Assembly (NCBI GenBank): GCA_963662175.1
Contig: OY759216.1
Span: forward strand, 38,581,087-38,645,086
DNA: 64,000 nt
Source: Aradus depressus
Taxonomy: Eukaryota; Arthropoda; Insecta; Hemiptera; Aradidae
Reading direction: 5' to 3'
Below the pieces are notes generated by a model, which saw only the letters and a program-made list of their open reading frames with translations, was not told the origin of the DNA and searched no databases. Below are positions 15,001 to 24,275 of this stretch, piece by piece; within the stretch, counting starts at the first letter, position 1, and each line of letters starts with the position of its first letter. Both the position numbers and the translations under genes were made by a program.

Positions 15001-18000
15001 TGCTGGGTTAAAGGCTCGACTCTGTAGAACAGCTATTAATATTAATAATAGAGCTAAGAAAAATGGGGTTTGTTTGAATTACCAAATTCATTTCAAATTC
15101 TTATCTGTGTTAACGCTCCCACCCCCATGTACTTCCCATGGCCGCCTCCCTCCCCTCCCATGGCAGGGAGTCTTGGTCTTAGGTAATCTCAGAGAACCTG
15201 AGGATTGTATAAATATGACAACCTAGCAAACTTAAATATCACTTTTCAACTTAGTTCTGATGCTTTGGGGAATTATATTATATATGAGTTCTTTGTTTAT
15301 ATTTATTTCTATATTAGGTACCATCTTGTATTATAGATAATAGTTGAACTGTTTGTTTGATCAGTGCTGCGATGGGAATTGCCCACCCTGTGAGAAGCCC
15401 TGCGGTAAGACCCTCTCCTGTGGACAGCACAAGTGTGCTTCAGTCTGCCACCGAGGTCCATGCTATCCGTGCAATCTGACGAAACAGCTGTTCTGCCGCT
15501 GCGCTGCCACTCAGATCACGGTCCCCTGTGGCGCCTCCAAGCGAGCCGCCCCTCCTCGCTGTCATCGAACTTGCGGGTACTGTTGTAATAAAGACGTTTT
15601 TCTTGTATAGATTAAGAATTTCTGACACCAGGGCAAACCATAAGGTTCTGTCGAACCTCTGGAATTTGAGAATAAACAAAGAAATGTACATTCCAGACAG
15701 TTCATTTGCACATAGACTATATCCCTTAAGATAAGTAGACCAGGTGGAAAGTAAACGAGTGCCTGACACTTGAATGTCGACTGACTCTAGATGGTGACTG
15801 AACGCAGAGCATTATACTGAAAAGGTGTTATATTTAAGATTTCTCTTGTTCCCAGTTTCATAACTAGCCTCCCTAGGCCACCGCGGAAGTTGGACTTGTC
15901 TCTTAAAAAAGAAAGTTTATTTCGATTGCAGAGTGTCAACTTATGACCTTGAGATATCTTCTTAAATGCGGACTCTGTCAAATCTATCTATAAACAGTTT
16001 TTTTACTCGTTGGGACAATGCACTGTAGATAGGATTGGTTCCCAAGGGTTAGCCATCATAAGAAAGGCTATTCTATAGAAATCCGATAATATATGATTAG
16101 GCTAGAGGCAAAGAATTAGATTATGAAAGAAAGATAGCAAATAGAGGTGGCCGCCTTGTACCATATTACCACCACCTTTCTGCAAATTTGCCTTTGCGCT
16201 ATTTTTAGTTCTTCTCTGGTATATATCAGCTGTTTCAGTCCCTTCGAGTAGAACCAATCCAGGTGAAAGGCTTTTCATATCCCAGTCTGGGTCAAAGTTG
16301 CCTTCATCACACTTGCCTTCTCTTTCGAATTCAAGGAACCATTGCCTAGATAGCATTTTTCGTCTATAAATCACGATTTGATCAGTGTTCAGAAGGTGTT
16401 ATTGTTCACTAAGAAGCCTAACAGATGATTCGTTCGGATTATAGTGTGTTCTTCGAAAGTTGGTTCTGTATAGAATCATTTTAGAATCAGCCATATATTT
16501 ATTGTTATAACATACGTCATAGGAATATAATATGCGAGTAGATTGCGGGCTGAGTCTATGCAGATCCTCTATCTCCCAAAGAACGGATTGCAGACTGGCT
16601 TAGTTTGTACACATTTAATCTAACATAATTATTTATTGAAATAAGGTTTAGATCTCATGTGATTCGAAAAGATTGCTGAAGAGTTCTTTATGTGTGACAT
16701 CTACTAGTGATTATATATTTTTAAAGGATTCCTCCGGAGTGTCATCATGAATCGAGAGAACCCCATCGTTGTCATTTTGGCGACTGTCCTCGGTGTAAAT
16801 TGCCCTGTGGCAAGATGAGGTCTTGTGGGCATCCGTGTACTGAAACCTGTCATACAGCGCTACTCCTTCCTAAAGAAGGCTACAAACCCGCAACCCCTTG
16901 GGAAAAGGTATGTCTTCTTTTACTTACTAATATATTATTGTCTTCTTTTACTTACTAATATATTATAATGTCAGTAAATGTTGCTTAGTTATGGAACATC
17001 CTGGCTTAGTATTTGTTATGTCAAAAGATCGAAATAGAGAGCAAGTTTCTAGCTGTAACATGTATTTATTATAATATAAGACGATATTATATAGTTTGTC
17101 TCTGACGTAGTTGGTGCTGAAGAGTATTTGAGTAGTTCTGATTGCAGCCGATGTAAGGAGAGAGAGCTCATCTACAACTGTCTGTCCAGCCCTTTACTAG
17201 GTGTTCCAAATATCCACTCCTTCCGTTGATTGGAAGGTTGGTGAGGAGAGGGGAGTACCGAGTCCAAGGGTTACCTTGGGACTAGATTGGAAGACGGCAA
17301 GCGGGAACAGGTTAGAGTTGTGCCCAACGGATAACCAATAACCCAACCGGTAAATATTCGGGGAAAAGCTCCCGAAGACAGAATAGGATGAAGTAGGACG
17401 AATATGGGCACAGGAGAGATAGGCGGAAATAAGTACAACCTATTTGAACGTAACACATTTATTGGCAAGTTAACGTGAACTGCCAATCAGAGTGTGAGAG
17501 AAGGGGACCTGGTTTCTCAGTTAAGAAGGAACATAATTTTTCTCCTTGGTTATCCTCGTGGCAGAGCTGCAGCGGTCCTCATTCCTCTTACCCACCTCCA
17601 GCCGGAGTAGGACCTTGGATGACGACCTATTTCACTCTCAGTTTTGTCGTGCGCATCTCCCAGAGAATTCGATTATATAATCAGTATAGCGCTAAAAATA
17701 TCATATTGTAAATTTGAATATTGAAGATGTTGCCTGCTACACAATTTTTATCACTGTCCAGTTGAACACTCCTTATGAGGTGAAGAGCCGGCCATGCCCT
17801 CCCTGCGAGGTTCCTGTCGAGGTGTGGTGTCTGGGCAGACACAGACTACTGAGCCTGCCTTGTATGAGGGCCAAGTCTCAGCCCTGTGGAGATGAGTGTG
17901 GTCGGACTCTACCCTGCAGTAACCATCTCTGCACTCTTCCTTGTCATATAGTCACTGATTGTCCTTCAGACGATGTAAGTATAGCGATTTCTTGCAAGTT

Positions 18001-21000
18001 CTCTTCATTACATCACTATATAAAATTCATCTTCGATTCCTTAAGATTTTATTTAAGTAATTTTTCCCTCTTTTTATATTTACGGCTCCTAAATAGAGAC
18101 TCCCCAAAGTTGTGGCGCGAGATAAACATAAAGAGGCTCTATCAGATTTTAGAATTTTACAATCATTGAGGTTGGTCTTCTCTGTCCGTCGACGACCCGT
18201 TTCGAGCTTATCACTCTCTGATCTTTTGGTCTATGTGCAATCCGTGTAATCAGAAGAGCAACTGACTACGTGATTGTATTGAGACAGTGATTCCTAACCG
18301 ACACAGTTACTCACCAAATACCTATAAGACCTGACGGAATTTGGAAAAAGTCCGATCCTAGGCCTTCAGAACATAATTCAAGAGCTGTAGCAGGTAGTGG
18401 CAACGATATTAAGCATTTGAAAAGAATGAAATAAATAATCCAAACTCTAAAATGACTGAAAGTTAATTCCTCACTGTACTAAGTACAATAAAGGTTTGCA
18501 TAAAGTTATTCCTGTTCTCCATGCATTCCTCTACATCTTCACGGACATGTATGACATTTTCAGAACCGTTTTTCGACACTTTAACGGTACCAATGCAGAA
18601 TGTGACATGTAAACACTCACTGTGCTGAGCCTTCTTTTGAATATATTTGTAATTTGTAATTAACGAGCGTGTACCGGCAGAGGAGCGGTGGGGGCTGCGA
18701 GGAGTGCTGTGAGGACTGCTCGGTGGAGCGGGACTGCGACCATCCGTGTCCTGCGGCCTGTCACCCCCCACCCTGTCTGCCCTGTCGTCAGATGATGCGG
18801 CTCAGATGCCACTGCGGCCTTACTCAACTCTATGTCAACTGTGCGGATTGGACAAGTGCCAAGGACAGGATCTCTCTCCAGTCCTGTGGCAACCAGTGTC
18901 CCAAAAATGTGAGCACAAATACATTATAATTTTCCTACCCTAGCTGTACTTAGTGTTACAGTCCAAGCTCCCATGGCACAAAAAGGTACCCCATCGAACA
19001 CCAAATTTGAAAGGTGAAAATGCTTTGAAAACATGTTATGCCCGTCAGACTAGTAAACATTTGTTTATTTAAGATATTGTCTAATTTCACTAACTATATA
19101 TACATGGGAGTACTTTCGGTATTTCTACCATCCTCAGCCAAAAGCATAAGAGATAAGACTCTCTATGCTTTTGGCTGAAGATGGTAGAAATACCGAAAGT
19201 ACTCCCATGTATATATAGTTAGTGAAATTAGACAATATCTTAAATAAACAAGATTTATTTTATTTTTTCAAGTCCATTTGAATTATTTCACAATATCTCT
19301 GCAATAATGTCAGTTTTCATAGTAAAAATTTGTTAATTGCTATTTTTAATGAATTTTTGTAATTAGCTAAAAAAATGAATCAATTTTTTAAAACACCTGC
19401 TTGACATTTACACAATCTATGGTCAATAATGTATCGGTTTTGAAAAAAATGTATCTGGCAGACAATTTTTGTTAAATAACATCTAACAGACCTGAGGGCG
19501 CCGGTAGCTCAGTGGTATGCGTGCGTCTTCTGAACTCAAGATCGTTCGAAACCCGACCGAGGCCCTTAGTTTATTTTATCTGGGAGGTAAAATAAACTTA
19601 AGCACGCCGTCCTTCGGATGGGATGTTAAGCGATGGTCCCGAGCCTGTACGATGTCAGGTACTCGTTAAAGACCCCCTACCCAAGGTGAATAAAAATTTA
19701 GGGTAGGCGAAATTTAGGACTCCCACAGTAGAGTCGGGCTCATGTCCACCAGAGTGACGAAAGAGCGATCTGGTAGTAGGCGATATGACCTCGTAGGTAA
19801 AGCCCGGGCATGAGTCATAAAACTTAACCTAACCTCTAACGGACCTTTTCTTATAAATTATTTTTTCATGAAAGTACATTTCATAACTAACACCTCTTTG
19901 GTTTTTGTTTTCAAATGAAGTTTGAGATCTCCTCTTTCTATTAAAACTTGTCTATCCCTTTTATCCAGCTGCTCCCTTGCATAATTTTAGTTTTCATCGG
20001 AATATCGTTTTTCCCAACCCCTAAAACGAAAATTTAAAAAAAAATCCTGACTGTATGTATGTATATGTCAGTGAACATCGTGTTACAGACATATAAGGTT
20101 GAGTATTAATGTGTAAATTATTTGTAATGTTGTTTTCTATCTTTATCTAGTATTCCTGCGGTCATCGCTGCTCTTCAAATTGCCATCCTGGAGAATGTCC
20201 TCGAAGTGAAATTTGCAGAAAAAAAATAAAGATCAGCTGTTCCTGTAAAAGAATGAAGAAAGAAGTTCTTTGTCACGTGTTGAAAGAGACGTCTATACTT
20301 TGTGATGATGTCTGCCTTCAGGTTCAAGCTGAAAAGAAACATGTAAGTTAAACATCATATTTCTACTCCCTCTTTTTTGTTGAGGTTTAACATTTTTTTT
20401 TTTTGCCTTAAAAAATTGCTAGAGGGCGCAAGTAGCTCAGAGGTAGCGTGCTAGTCTACTGAGTAAATATCGCGGGTTCGAAACCCAGCCAAGGTCCTTA
20501 GGTGTTTTATCTGGTAGGCGAAAAATCCTTGAGCACGCCGTCCTTCGGAAGGGACGATGAGCGATGTCAGGTACTCGTTAAAGACACCTACTCTAGGTGA
20601 ATAAACCTAGGTAGGCAAAATGTACCACTTCCACAGTAGAATCGGGCTCAAGTCAACCAAAGCGACGAAAGTGCGCTCTGGTAATAGACTATATGATCTT
20701 GTAGTTAAAGCCCGGGCATTAGTCATAATAACTACCTTTATAGTTCAGAAAATATTTGAGGGTATTTGGTTAGTTGAAAATTATATAAGGAACATTTTTG
20801 GTAGGAACCAATTTTTCGGTGGGACTAAATGTTTTTGCGTAAATGAAGGAAACGTCTAAAAAAAATGGACATTCTAAAACTGTTTTCGACATGTATCGTA
20901 AAGAGAAGCAACCTGCAACCTTCAAAAAAATGTTTTCCATATAAAATGTGCCTTTCAGTTGTCTCTACAAGTTTATTTTGTAAAGATTTGTGAATTTGTG

Positions 21001-21604
21001 TAAATGTAAGCGGTATCTTATAAATTGTATTTAAGCCCCGAAATAAAGTGGACTTATTTTTAGTCCGATTTCGGCCAATTTTAAATTTGAAGTTCATAGA
21101 TATGAGCTCAGTAGGCAAGCACTCTACTTCAGACCTATCGGCGCCCTTCGATGTTTTTGGGACAGACTGAAAATAATTTTAAAAATAACACTTTCCTATT
21201 GGTATCTGGTTTTCCTCAGGAATGGTTTCACTTTATACAGAGGGCACTTTTAATCTTAATAAGAGGCTTAACAGGAAAAATGAATATTTTTGTCAACTGC
21301 AGATTAATAATTAAGATAAATGTTGGCAAGTTCTAGAAAATCTGTGAACTAATTTTCATATACGCATTTTTTTTTTTAGATGGAGGAAAAAGAGAAAGAA
21401 AAGGCACGTTTGGCTGAAGAAAAAAAGAATAAAGAAGAATTGGAAAAATATGAGAAGAAACTCGGAGGTAAGCGACATCGAGAGCGAAGGAAGATAGCCC
21501 AAGAACACAAACAAAGCTGGATATCTGATCAGAAATATGCCATTTTAGCTACTTTTTTGGTTATTGTGGTTTCATGCCTAGTGACACTGTTTGCTTATTA
21601 TTAA
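6033..21604 (+). CDS. NFXL1: NFXL1: RING / NF-X1-type zinc finger protein, 13 coding exons
   Basis: Coding exons: 6033-6270, 7296-7435, 8400-8536, 8925-9103, 10073-10335, 12262-12492, 13470-13601, 15365-15576, 16727-16907, 17762-17974, 18681-18908, 20151-20342, 21380-21604. All junctions are GT/AG and in phase, giving 2,571 nt and 856 aa; human NFXL1 is slightly longer. The N-terminus is polar with a Ser/Glu patch. A C4HC3-spaced RING has C114, C117, C130, C133, H138, C141, C172 and C175. Residues about 190-780 hold about 11 NF-X1 units of the form CGxxHxCxxxCHxGxCPPC. Residues about 783-820 form a charged coiled coil ([11 protein letters not shown]). Residues about 835-856 form a membrane anchor ending LFAYY. 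There is no R3H domain, so this is NFXL1 and not NFX1/shuttle craft. A ubiquitin-ligase or transcription-repressor role is inferred from the family only. The start is the first ATG after the acceptor at 6024. Confidence 0.93.
6744..6790. repeat. foldback family A, half-arm remnant
   Basis: The stretch GTGGAACTAGACAATTATAA matches one decayed arm of family A (GTGGAATAGACAATATTTC in the 9.3-kb copy). The opposite arm is missing. It lies in NFXL1 intron 1, just before a family C repeat. Confidence 0.4.
6833..7250 (-). repeat. family C repeat, near-complete copy in NFXL1 intron 1
   Basis: One end is GTCGTCGGTGAATCACCGAC, a hairpin-capable terminus. The other end, read in reverse, is the CCCCAGCTATAC / GGGGAAGT terminus. 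The interior has about two degenerate copies of the family's ~130-bp unit (TCGACACATTCATT and CAGTTATTAGAG motifs). It is about 420 bp, shorter than the 690-bp copy at 52.3 kb because it has fewer internal units. It contains no ORF of note. Confidence 0.6.
7641..8043. mobile_element. tRNA-derived SINE: + core fragment followed by a full minus copy
   Basis: 7641-7694 is a + strand core fragment (GGATGGGACGTTAAGCGATG). 7725-8043 is a minus-strand copy running from the GCCCGGGCATGAGTC-like 3' end at 7725 to the tRNA-like head near 8043. The inverted pair lies in NFXL1 intron 2, so the pre-mRNA could form a partial hairpin. Sequence drift is considerable, so the copies are old. Confidence 0.7.
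8537..8924 (+). other. NFXL1 intron 3
   Basis: No repeat or secondary exon is recognised. The donor is GTACTATT at 8537 and the acceptor CTGTTTCAG ends at 8924. The intron splits a Cys codon of the RING (TG|T). Confidence 0.6.
9258..9409. repeat. foldback family A, perfect palindrome with flanking direct repeats
   Basis: 48-base arms (9258-9305 and 9316-9363) are exact reverse complements around a 10-base loop. They carry the motif ATATTGTCTATTCCACT. A unique tail follows (GTTTCCACAATATGTCCGCG, 9373-9392) that recurs in reverse next to the 37-kb copy. The whole insert is bounded by the direct repeat TACTAATGACAG at 9246-9257 and 9410-9421, which fits a 12-bp target-site duplication. It lies in NFXL1 intron 4. 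Confidence 0.85.
9422..10072 (+). other. rest of NFXL1 intron 4
   Basis: AT-rich sequence with no recognised element and no coding signal. It ends with the acceptor TTGCAATAG at 10072. Confidence 0.5.
10353..10836 (+). repeat. family C repeat, near-complete copy in NFXL1 intron 5
   Basis: Begins with CCCCAGCTATACTAAGTATA then GGGGAAGTTATGTAATCG, an inverted CTATAC/GTATAG hairpin-like end. It ends with GATTTACCGACGACTTTTTT. The interior contains about two degenerate units marked by AACTTCAATAAATGCCGTTG and the anchor ATGAATGTAT(A/C)GACACGAAAT. It begins only about 17 bases after the exon 5 donor. No coding potential. Confidence 0.65.
11008..11270 (-). mobile_element. non-LTR retrotransposon (LINE) 3' fragment
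   Basis: The minus strand encodes about 75 codons ending at 11038. They match the C-terminal tail typical of RTE/CR1-type endonuclease-reverse transcriptases: an RPRLRW motif, then [16 protein letters not shown] and stop. The 3' UTR is very short and ends GGGTTGTAGCGCCA followed by a (TAGA)-like tail at about 11008-11024, as expected for 5'-truncated target-primed insertion. The RT catalytic domain is absent. It lies antisense inside NFXL1 intron 5. Confidence 0.75.
11495..12040 (-). mobile_element. tRNA-derived SINE, minus strand, split by a foldback insertion
   Basis: 11495-11649 carries the SINE 3' half (reverse complement of the AAAGCCCGGACATGAGTC end). 11961-12040 continues the core (GACATCGTACAGGCTCGAG and CCGAAGGACGGCGTGCTCAAG). 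The two halves join exactly once the insertion at 11650-11947 and one copy of the 13-bp direct repeat are removed. The tRNA head is lost or strongly decayed. Confidence 0.75.
11650..11947. mobile_element. foldback element, family D, inserted into a SINE
   Basis: A 298-bp insert is bounded by the 13-bp direct repeat GTCTTTATGGGTA (11637-11649 and 11948-11960). It has long imperfect inverted arms of about 110 bp. On the left are CATACCTTTCGGTGGAAAC and ACTGTGGGCGAGCGCTTTCG; on the right are CGAAAGCGCTCGCCCACAGT and CCACCGAAAGGTATG. About 35 extra bases lie outside the right arm. It has no coding capacity. The family is not recognised, and I see no second copy in the window. Confidence 0.8.
12041..12261 (+). 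other. end of NFXL1 intron 5
   Basis: AT-rich with no recognised element. It ends at the acceptor TATGTCTAG (12261). Confidence 0.5.
12733..12905 (+). repeat. family C repeat fragment in NFXL1 intron 6
   Basis: Internal units only: TCATATGTGAATCCAGAAC, GACGACACCTATTGATTTCA and ATGAATGTATCGACACGAAT. Both hairpin-like ends are missing. Confidence 0.55.
13257..13445. repeat. foldback family A copy directly upstream of NFXL1 exon 7
   Basis: The outer end reads AGAGATATTGTGAAACACTT. Inverted arms follow (AAGAAAAAACGTATGTTTTT and AAATATTGTCTATTTCAC on the left; GTGAAATAGACAATATTTTT and AAAACATACGTTTTTTCTTT on the right). The arms enclose a spacer with GGTAGCAATAACGAAAGTAC. The right arm ends 25-30 bases before the exon 7 acceptor (CAG, 13467-13469), and the T-run in between acts as polypyrimidine tract. 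Confidence 0.8.
13602..14693 (+). other. NFXL1 intron 7, left part
   Basis: The donor is GTTCAG, weaker than the consensus GTAAGT but required by the reading frame. Mostly unclassified AT-rich sequence. A family A half-arm lies at about 14636-14690 (TATATTGTCTAATTCCACTA), cut off by the SINE that follows. Confidence 0.5.
14694..14990 (+). mobile_element. tRNA-derived SINE copy in NFXL1 intron 7
   Basis: The head is GGGCGCCGGTAACTCAGTGG (A-box like) and the B-box region is GTGGGTTCTAAACCCGG, with one change from GGTTCGAAACC. The core is TTGACGTTAAGCGATGGTCC. The 3' end GCCCGGGCATGAGTGATAAT is present. There is an internal deletion in the third quarter compared with the 63.3-kb copy. Confidence 0.85.
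15577..16726 (+). other. NFXL1 intron 8, unclassified sequence
   Basis: Less AT-rich than most introns here and free of the SINE, A and C families. A 90-codon minus-strand frame (16102-16374) has no recognisable domain. The sequence could be a worn LTR-type element, but I see neither paired LTRs nor gag/pol motifs. The exon 8 end is set by phase: ACTTGCGG|GTACTG, completed by G at 16727. Confidence 0.4.
16911..16965 (+). repeat. 28-bp tandem duplication after the exon 9 donor
   Basis: TGTCTTCTTTTACTTACTAA continuing TATATTA occurs at 16911-16937 and 16939-16965, identical in both. It starts three bases inside the intron. Confidence 0.9.
16966..17761 (+). other. NFXL1 intron 9, unclassified sequence
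   Basis: 17100-17690 is GC-richer than its surroundings with no stable coding frame, and resembles a worn repeat of unknown class. The acceptor is CACTGTCCAG (17761). Confidence 0.4.
17975..18680 (+). other. NFXL1 intron 10
   Basis: No recognised repeat or exon. The donor is GTAAGTAT. The acceptor GTACCGGCAG (18680) lacks a clear polypyrimidine tract, but frame and homology of the next exon require it. Confidence 0.5.
19062..19306. repeat. foldback family A, long near-perfect palindrome in NFXL1 intron 11
   Basis: Arms of about 90 bp (19062-19152 and 19160-19250) differ by about one substitution and one indel. Shared motifs are TTAAGATATTGTCTAATTTC, GAGTACTTTCGGTATTTCTA and CAGCCAAAAGCAT. 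The right tail ends TTTCACAATATCTCTGC, the same outer end as the 13.3-kb copy. The pre-mRNA should form a very stable hairpin here. Confidence 0.85.
19494..19834 (+). mobile_element. tRNA-derived SINE, full length with near-perfect TSD
   Basis: Runs from GAGGGCGCCGGTAGCTCAGT to the ATAAAACTTAACCTAACC tail. It is flanked by TCTAACAGACCT (19482-19493) and TCTAACGGACCT (19835-19846), a 12-bp duplication with one mismatch. The B-box has lost bases (ATCGTTCGAAACCCG). It lies in NFXL1 intron 11. Confidence 0.9.
19847..20150 (+). other. end of NFXL1 intron 11
   Basis: AT-rich with no recognised element. The acceptor is CTTTATCTAG (20150). Confidence 0.5.
20421..20735 (+). mobile_element. tRNA-derived SINE, divergent subfamily, in NFXL1 intron 12
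   Basis: The head AGTAGCTCAGAGGTAGCGTG and B-box CGGGTTCGAAACCC are the best pol III promoter match in the window. It differs from the main type by GTAGCTCAGAGGTAG in place of GTAGCTCAGTGGTATG and by a GGTAGGCGAAAAATCCTTG segment. The core and 3' end (AAAGCCCGGGCATTAGTCAT) are conserved. Confidence 0.85.
21100..21147 (-). repeat. SINE head fragment
   Basis: Reverse complement of a tRNA-like head: GGGCGCCGATAGGTCTGAAG and the TACTGAGCTCA segment. The core is absent. Confidence 0.5.
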
Positions 21605-21805
21605 TTTATATTTTATATTATTTATTTATTATTAAATGATTTTATTTTATTTTTTGTGTGACAATCTATTTTTTAGAAGCTATTTACATATTATTTGTTT
21701 ATCTTCTGGGGATGCCAGTGAAAGCGAGATTATTTCTAATTTCTGTAAGTTATTGTAAAATTGTAGGAATTGTTTTCAGAGTAGAAATACTTTCAGATAT
21801 AATTT

Positions 21806-21811
21806 AATAAA
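21806..21811 (+). promoter_or_regulatory. candidate polyadenylation signal of NFXL1
   Basis: AATAAA 202 bases after the NFXL1 stop codon, in an AT-rich 3' UTR. It is the first canonical hexamer downstream. A variant ATTAAA occurs earlier, near 21632. Confidence 0.5.
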
Positions 21812-21831
21812 GAAATATTATAGCCAAGTCT

Positions 21832-23955
21832 TAACAAGACATGTTTAAGGATTTCATTTTTTACTGCCAATTTTAAATTATATGATTCTAGAAGTTTACT
21901 GAAAATGTCAATTTGGGGGACCTGTAAACTATTGTGTCACCTCATCCCTCTTCTCTCCTGAAAAAAAAATGTACTTGATACAACAATGTATTGTATTTCT
22001 CTGTAGTAGTTAATCAATTAAGTTTTCGCTCTCCCTCTAAAACCAATGGACCGTTTGGGCTAAAAGACAATTTATTGACTTACATAGGGACTTCTGAATC
22101 CTCATACTGAAATTTGTGTCGACACATTCATTACACCGGCAGTTATCATACGACAGTTTTTGCGTTGAGCCCCACTCTGAACCTCTTTTCCCCGGCCGAT
22201 TTGACTGAATATCGTGTGGATACGTTCGTTACATTGGCAGTTATTCGAGTTTTATGTGTTAGCCCCTCTTCCTTTGTCTGATTTAAGTGAAAATCAATTC
22301 GTGTTGTCCTTATGATATTCTATTCGTTGTAATATTATTATTAAATAAAATAAAATAATTTTTCTTCTTGAATTTTTCATTACCATCAGTTTTACTATAA
22401 TAAGCGTTGTGTTCAATTGTAAGATAAATAATTTTTAGGTTTTTTTATTTATAAATAATTGTACGATTTGCTGCTCTGGCGTATCCCGAGACACAAAAGA
22501 TGTAGAATATTTTTGAGAAACATATAATTATGTATAATTTTGGCCTAATTCAGGTCGACATAGTATCGATGTCATTCAACCAAAAATGTGAAAAAAATAT
22601 TAGACAAAATTACTTATGTCTTTGACGACAATTTATTTTATCTTCTTTTTTGTTCAGTTTAAAAAAGATCCAGATGTGCTCTTTTAATTGTTTTAAGAAC
22701 ATCAAATTTTATTTGGACCAGAAAAAACTCAGTTCTATGCACAAAATATAATATGGAACTATTAAATAATTCTTGGCTAGAGCCTTCTGCGGAAAATAGG
22801 CTTGCCAAGATTATAGTGGACCGCTCCAGAACAGCCTAGTCTGCCGTGGTAATCTATTTAGGATCTTTGAGGCTGCGACTTGAGGAACTCCCAACTCCTC
22901 ATGGCTCTGGCTGTTCTGGACAAATTATTTAATTTTCTACTTGACGATAGACAAACAAGTCAAATATTTTGATTTAGTGCAAATTTTATACAAATTATGG
23001 AGATGAAGATAAAATGGACGCCTTTTCTGGTACCTGGATCATGTCCTCTCTTAACTGCCCGCACTTTGATGTTCTTATATTATTTTCTATACTCAACTAT
23101 TTCATTATATTTACCAACGAGAGTTTACGTTTTTGTTTGTTGAATCAATGCGAGCAAAAGTTGAACTAAAAAACTATGTTGATTCCTACTTATTGGAACT
23201 CATGAGGTGAATGATTCGTTCAACAGGTTATTATAAAATATAGCAAACGTTTGACCACTGGAATGAATGTTATGAAAATTTAACTCGAATAAAGTAAATA
23301 TTAGCAGAGAAAAGTTCTGATGTCCCTCAAATAATTAACTAAACAGAGACATGTGTTTGAATAATAAAATATAAAATAATTTTTAAACTTGGTACCAATA
23401 TTATATATAATAAATAAACCCTATAATTATCCCACTCCTGATACTGCATTCGTCTCATTCTCTCGCAGTTTCGTTTTCTGAAGGTTTCACTTCTACCGCG
23501 TGTGAAATGCACACTTTTGTTTTTAATAAGGGACTTCTGAGTTAAATTATTATTTTTTTTTTCAATTTAACTTGTATTTATTATTATTTATTTTATCTAG
23601 TTTCTAATGAGATTATTTATCGTAAACATGAAAGATTTTCTTTACATTATTGTGAATCGAGTAAATAAATTACTACAAATTAATATTGTTGTATATTATT
23701 TTCCTTACTTTTTCGATTGCGCCTCAACCTTCAGGTTTATATTTGGGCTGTTAATTGGCACTACAATGATCCAACACATTACGAAGAATCAATCTGCAAA
23801 CAGGTCCTATATTATTACCTGTCGGGATTGAAAGACCTGAGGTAAGAAAAGTGGGATTTCAATTGTCAGGACGACATATGAGGTAAGAATACGTTATTTA
23901 TATACATTAAAGAAATACTAAAATATTACAGAGAAGTGTGATCTGATCACTGAAG
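21832..23955. other. convergent intergenic region, left part
   Basis: A family C fragment in reverse orientation occupies about 22010-22325 (CATTCATTACACCGGCAGTT and TTCGTTACATTGGCAGTTAT mark two internal units). The rest is AT-rich, with no coding exon recognised. Confidence 0.45.
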
Positions 23956-24275
23956 TTAGTTATTGTGACTCATGCTCGGGCTTCAACTTCTAGGTCATAT
24001 CTCCTTCTACCAGAGCGCTGTCGTCGCTCTCGTGGGCATGAGCCCGACTACTGTGGGAGTCCTATATTTTGATGAGATTTATTCACCTAAGGTATAGGAG
24101 TCTTGAACGAGTACCTGACATTGTACAGGCTCGGGGACCATCGCTTAACGTCTCATTCGAAGAACGGCGTGCGCAAGGACTATTTTCCCTCAGATTAAAA
24201 ACCTAAGGGCTTCGAACCCGCGATCTTGAGCTCAGTAGGCTAGCGCTTCCTCTGAGTTACCGTCGCCCTCCCCAC
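23956..24275 (-). mobile_element. tRNA-derived SINE, minus strand, near full length
   Basis: Runs from GTTATTGTGACTCATGCTCG (3' end reversed) to the head GAGGGCGACGGTAACTCAGA on the minus strand. The core GACGTTAAGCGATGGTCCCC is readable. Confidence 0.85.

Noticed and set aside
16102..16374. 90-codon minus frame in NFXL1 intron 8
   Set aside because: No domain, no splice context and no start logic. It may be a worn repeat.
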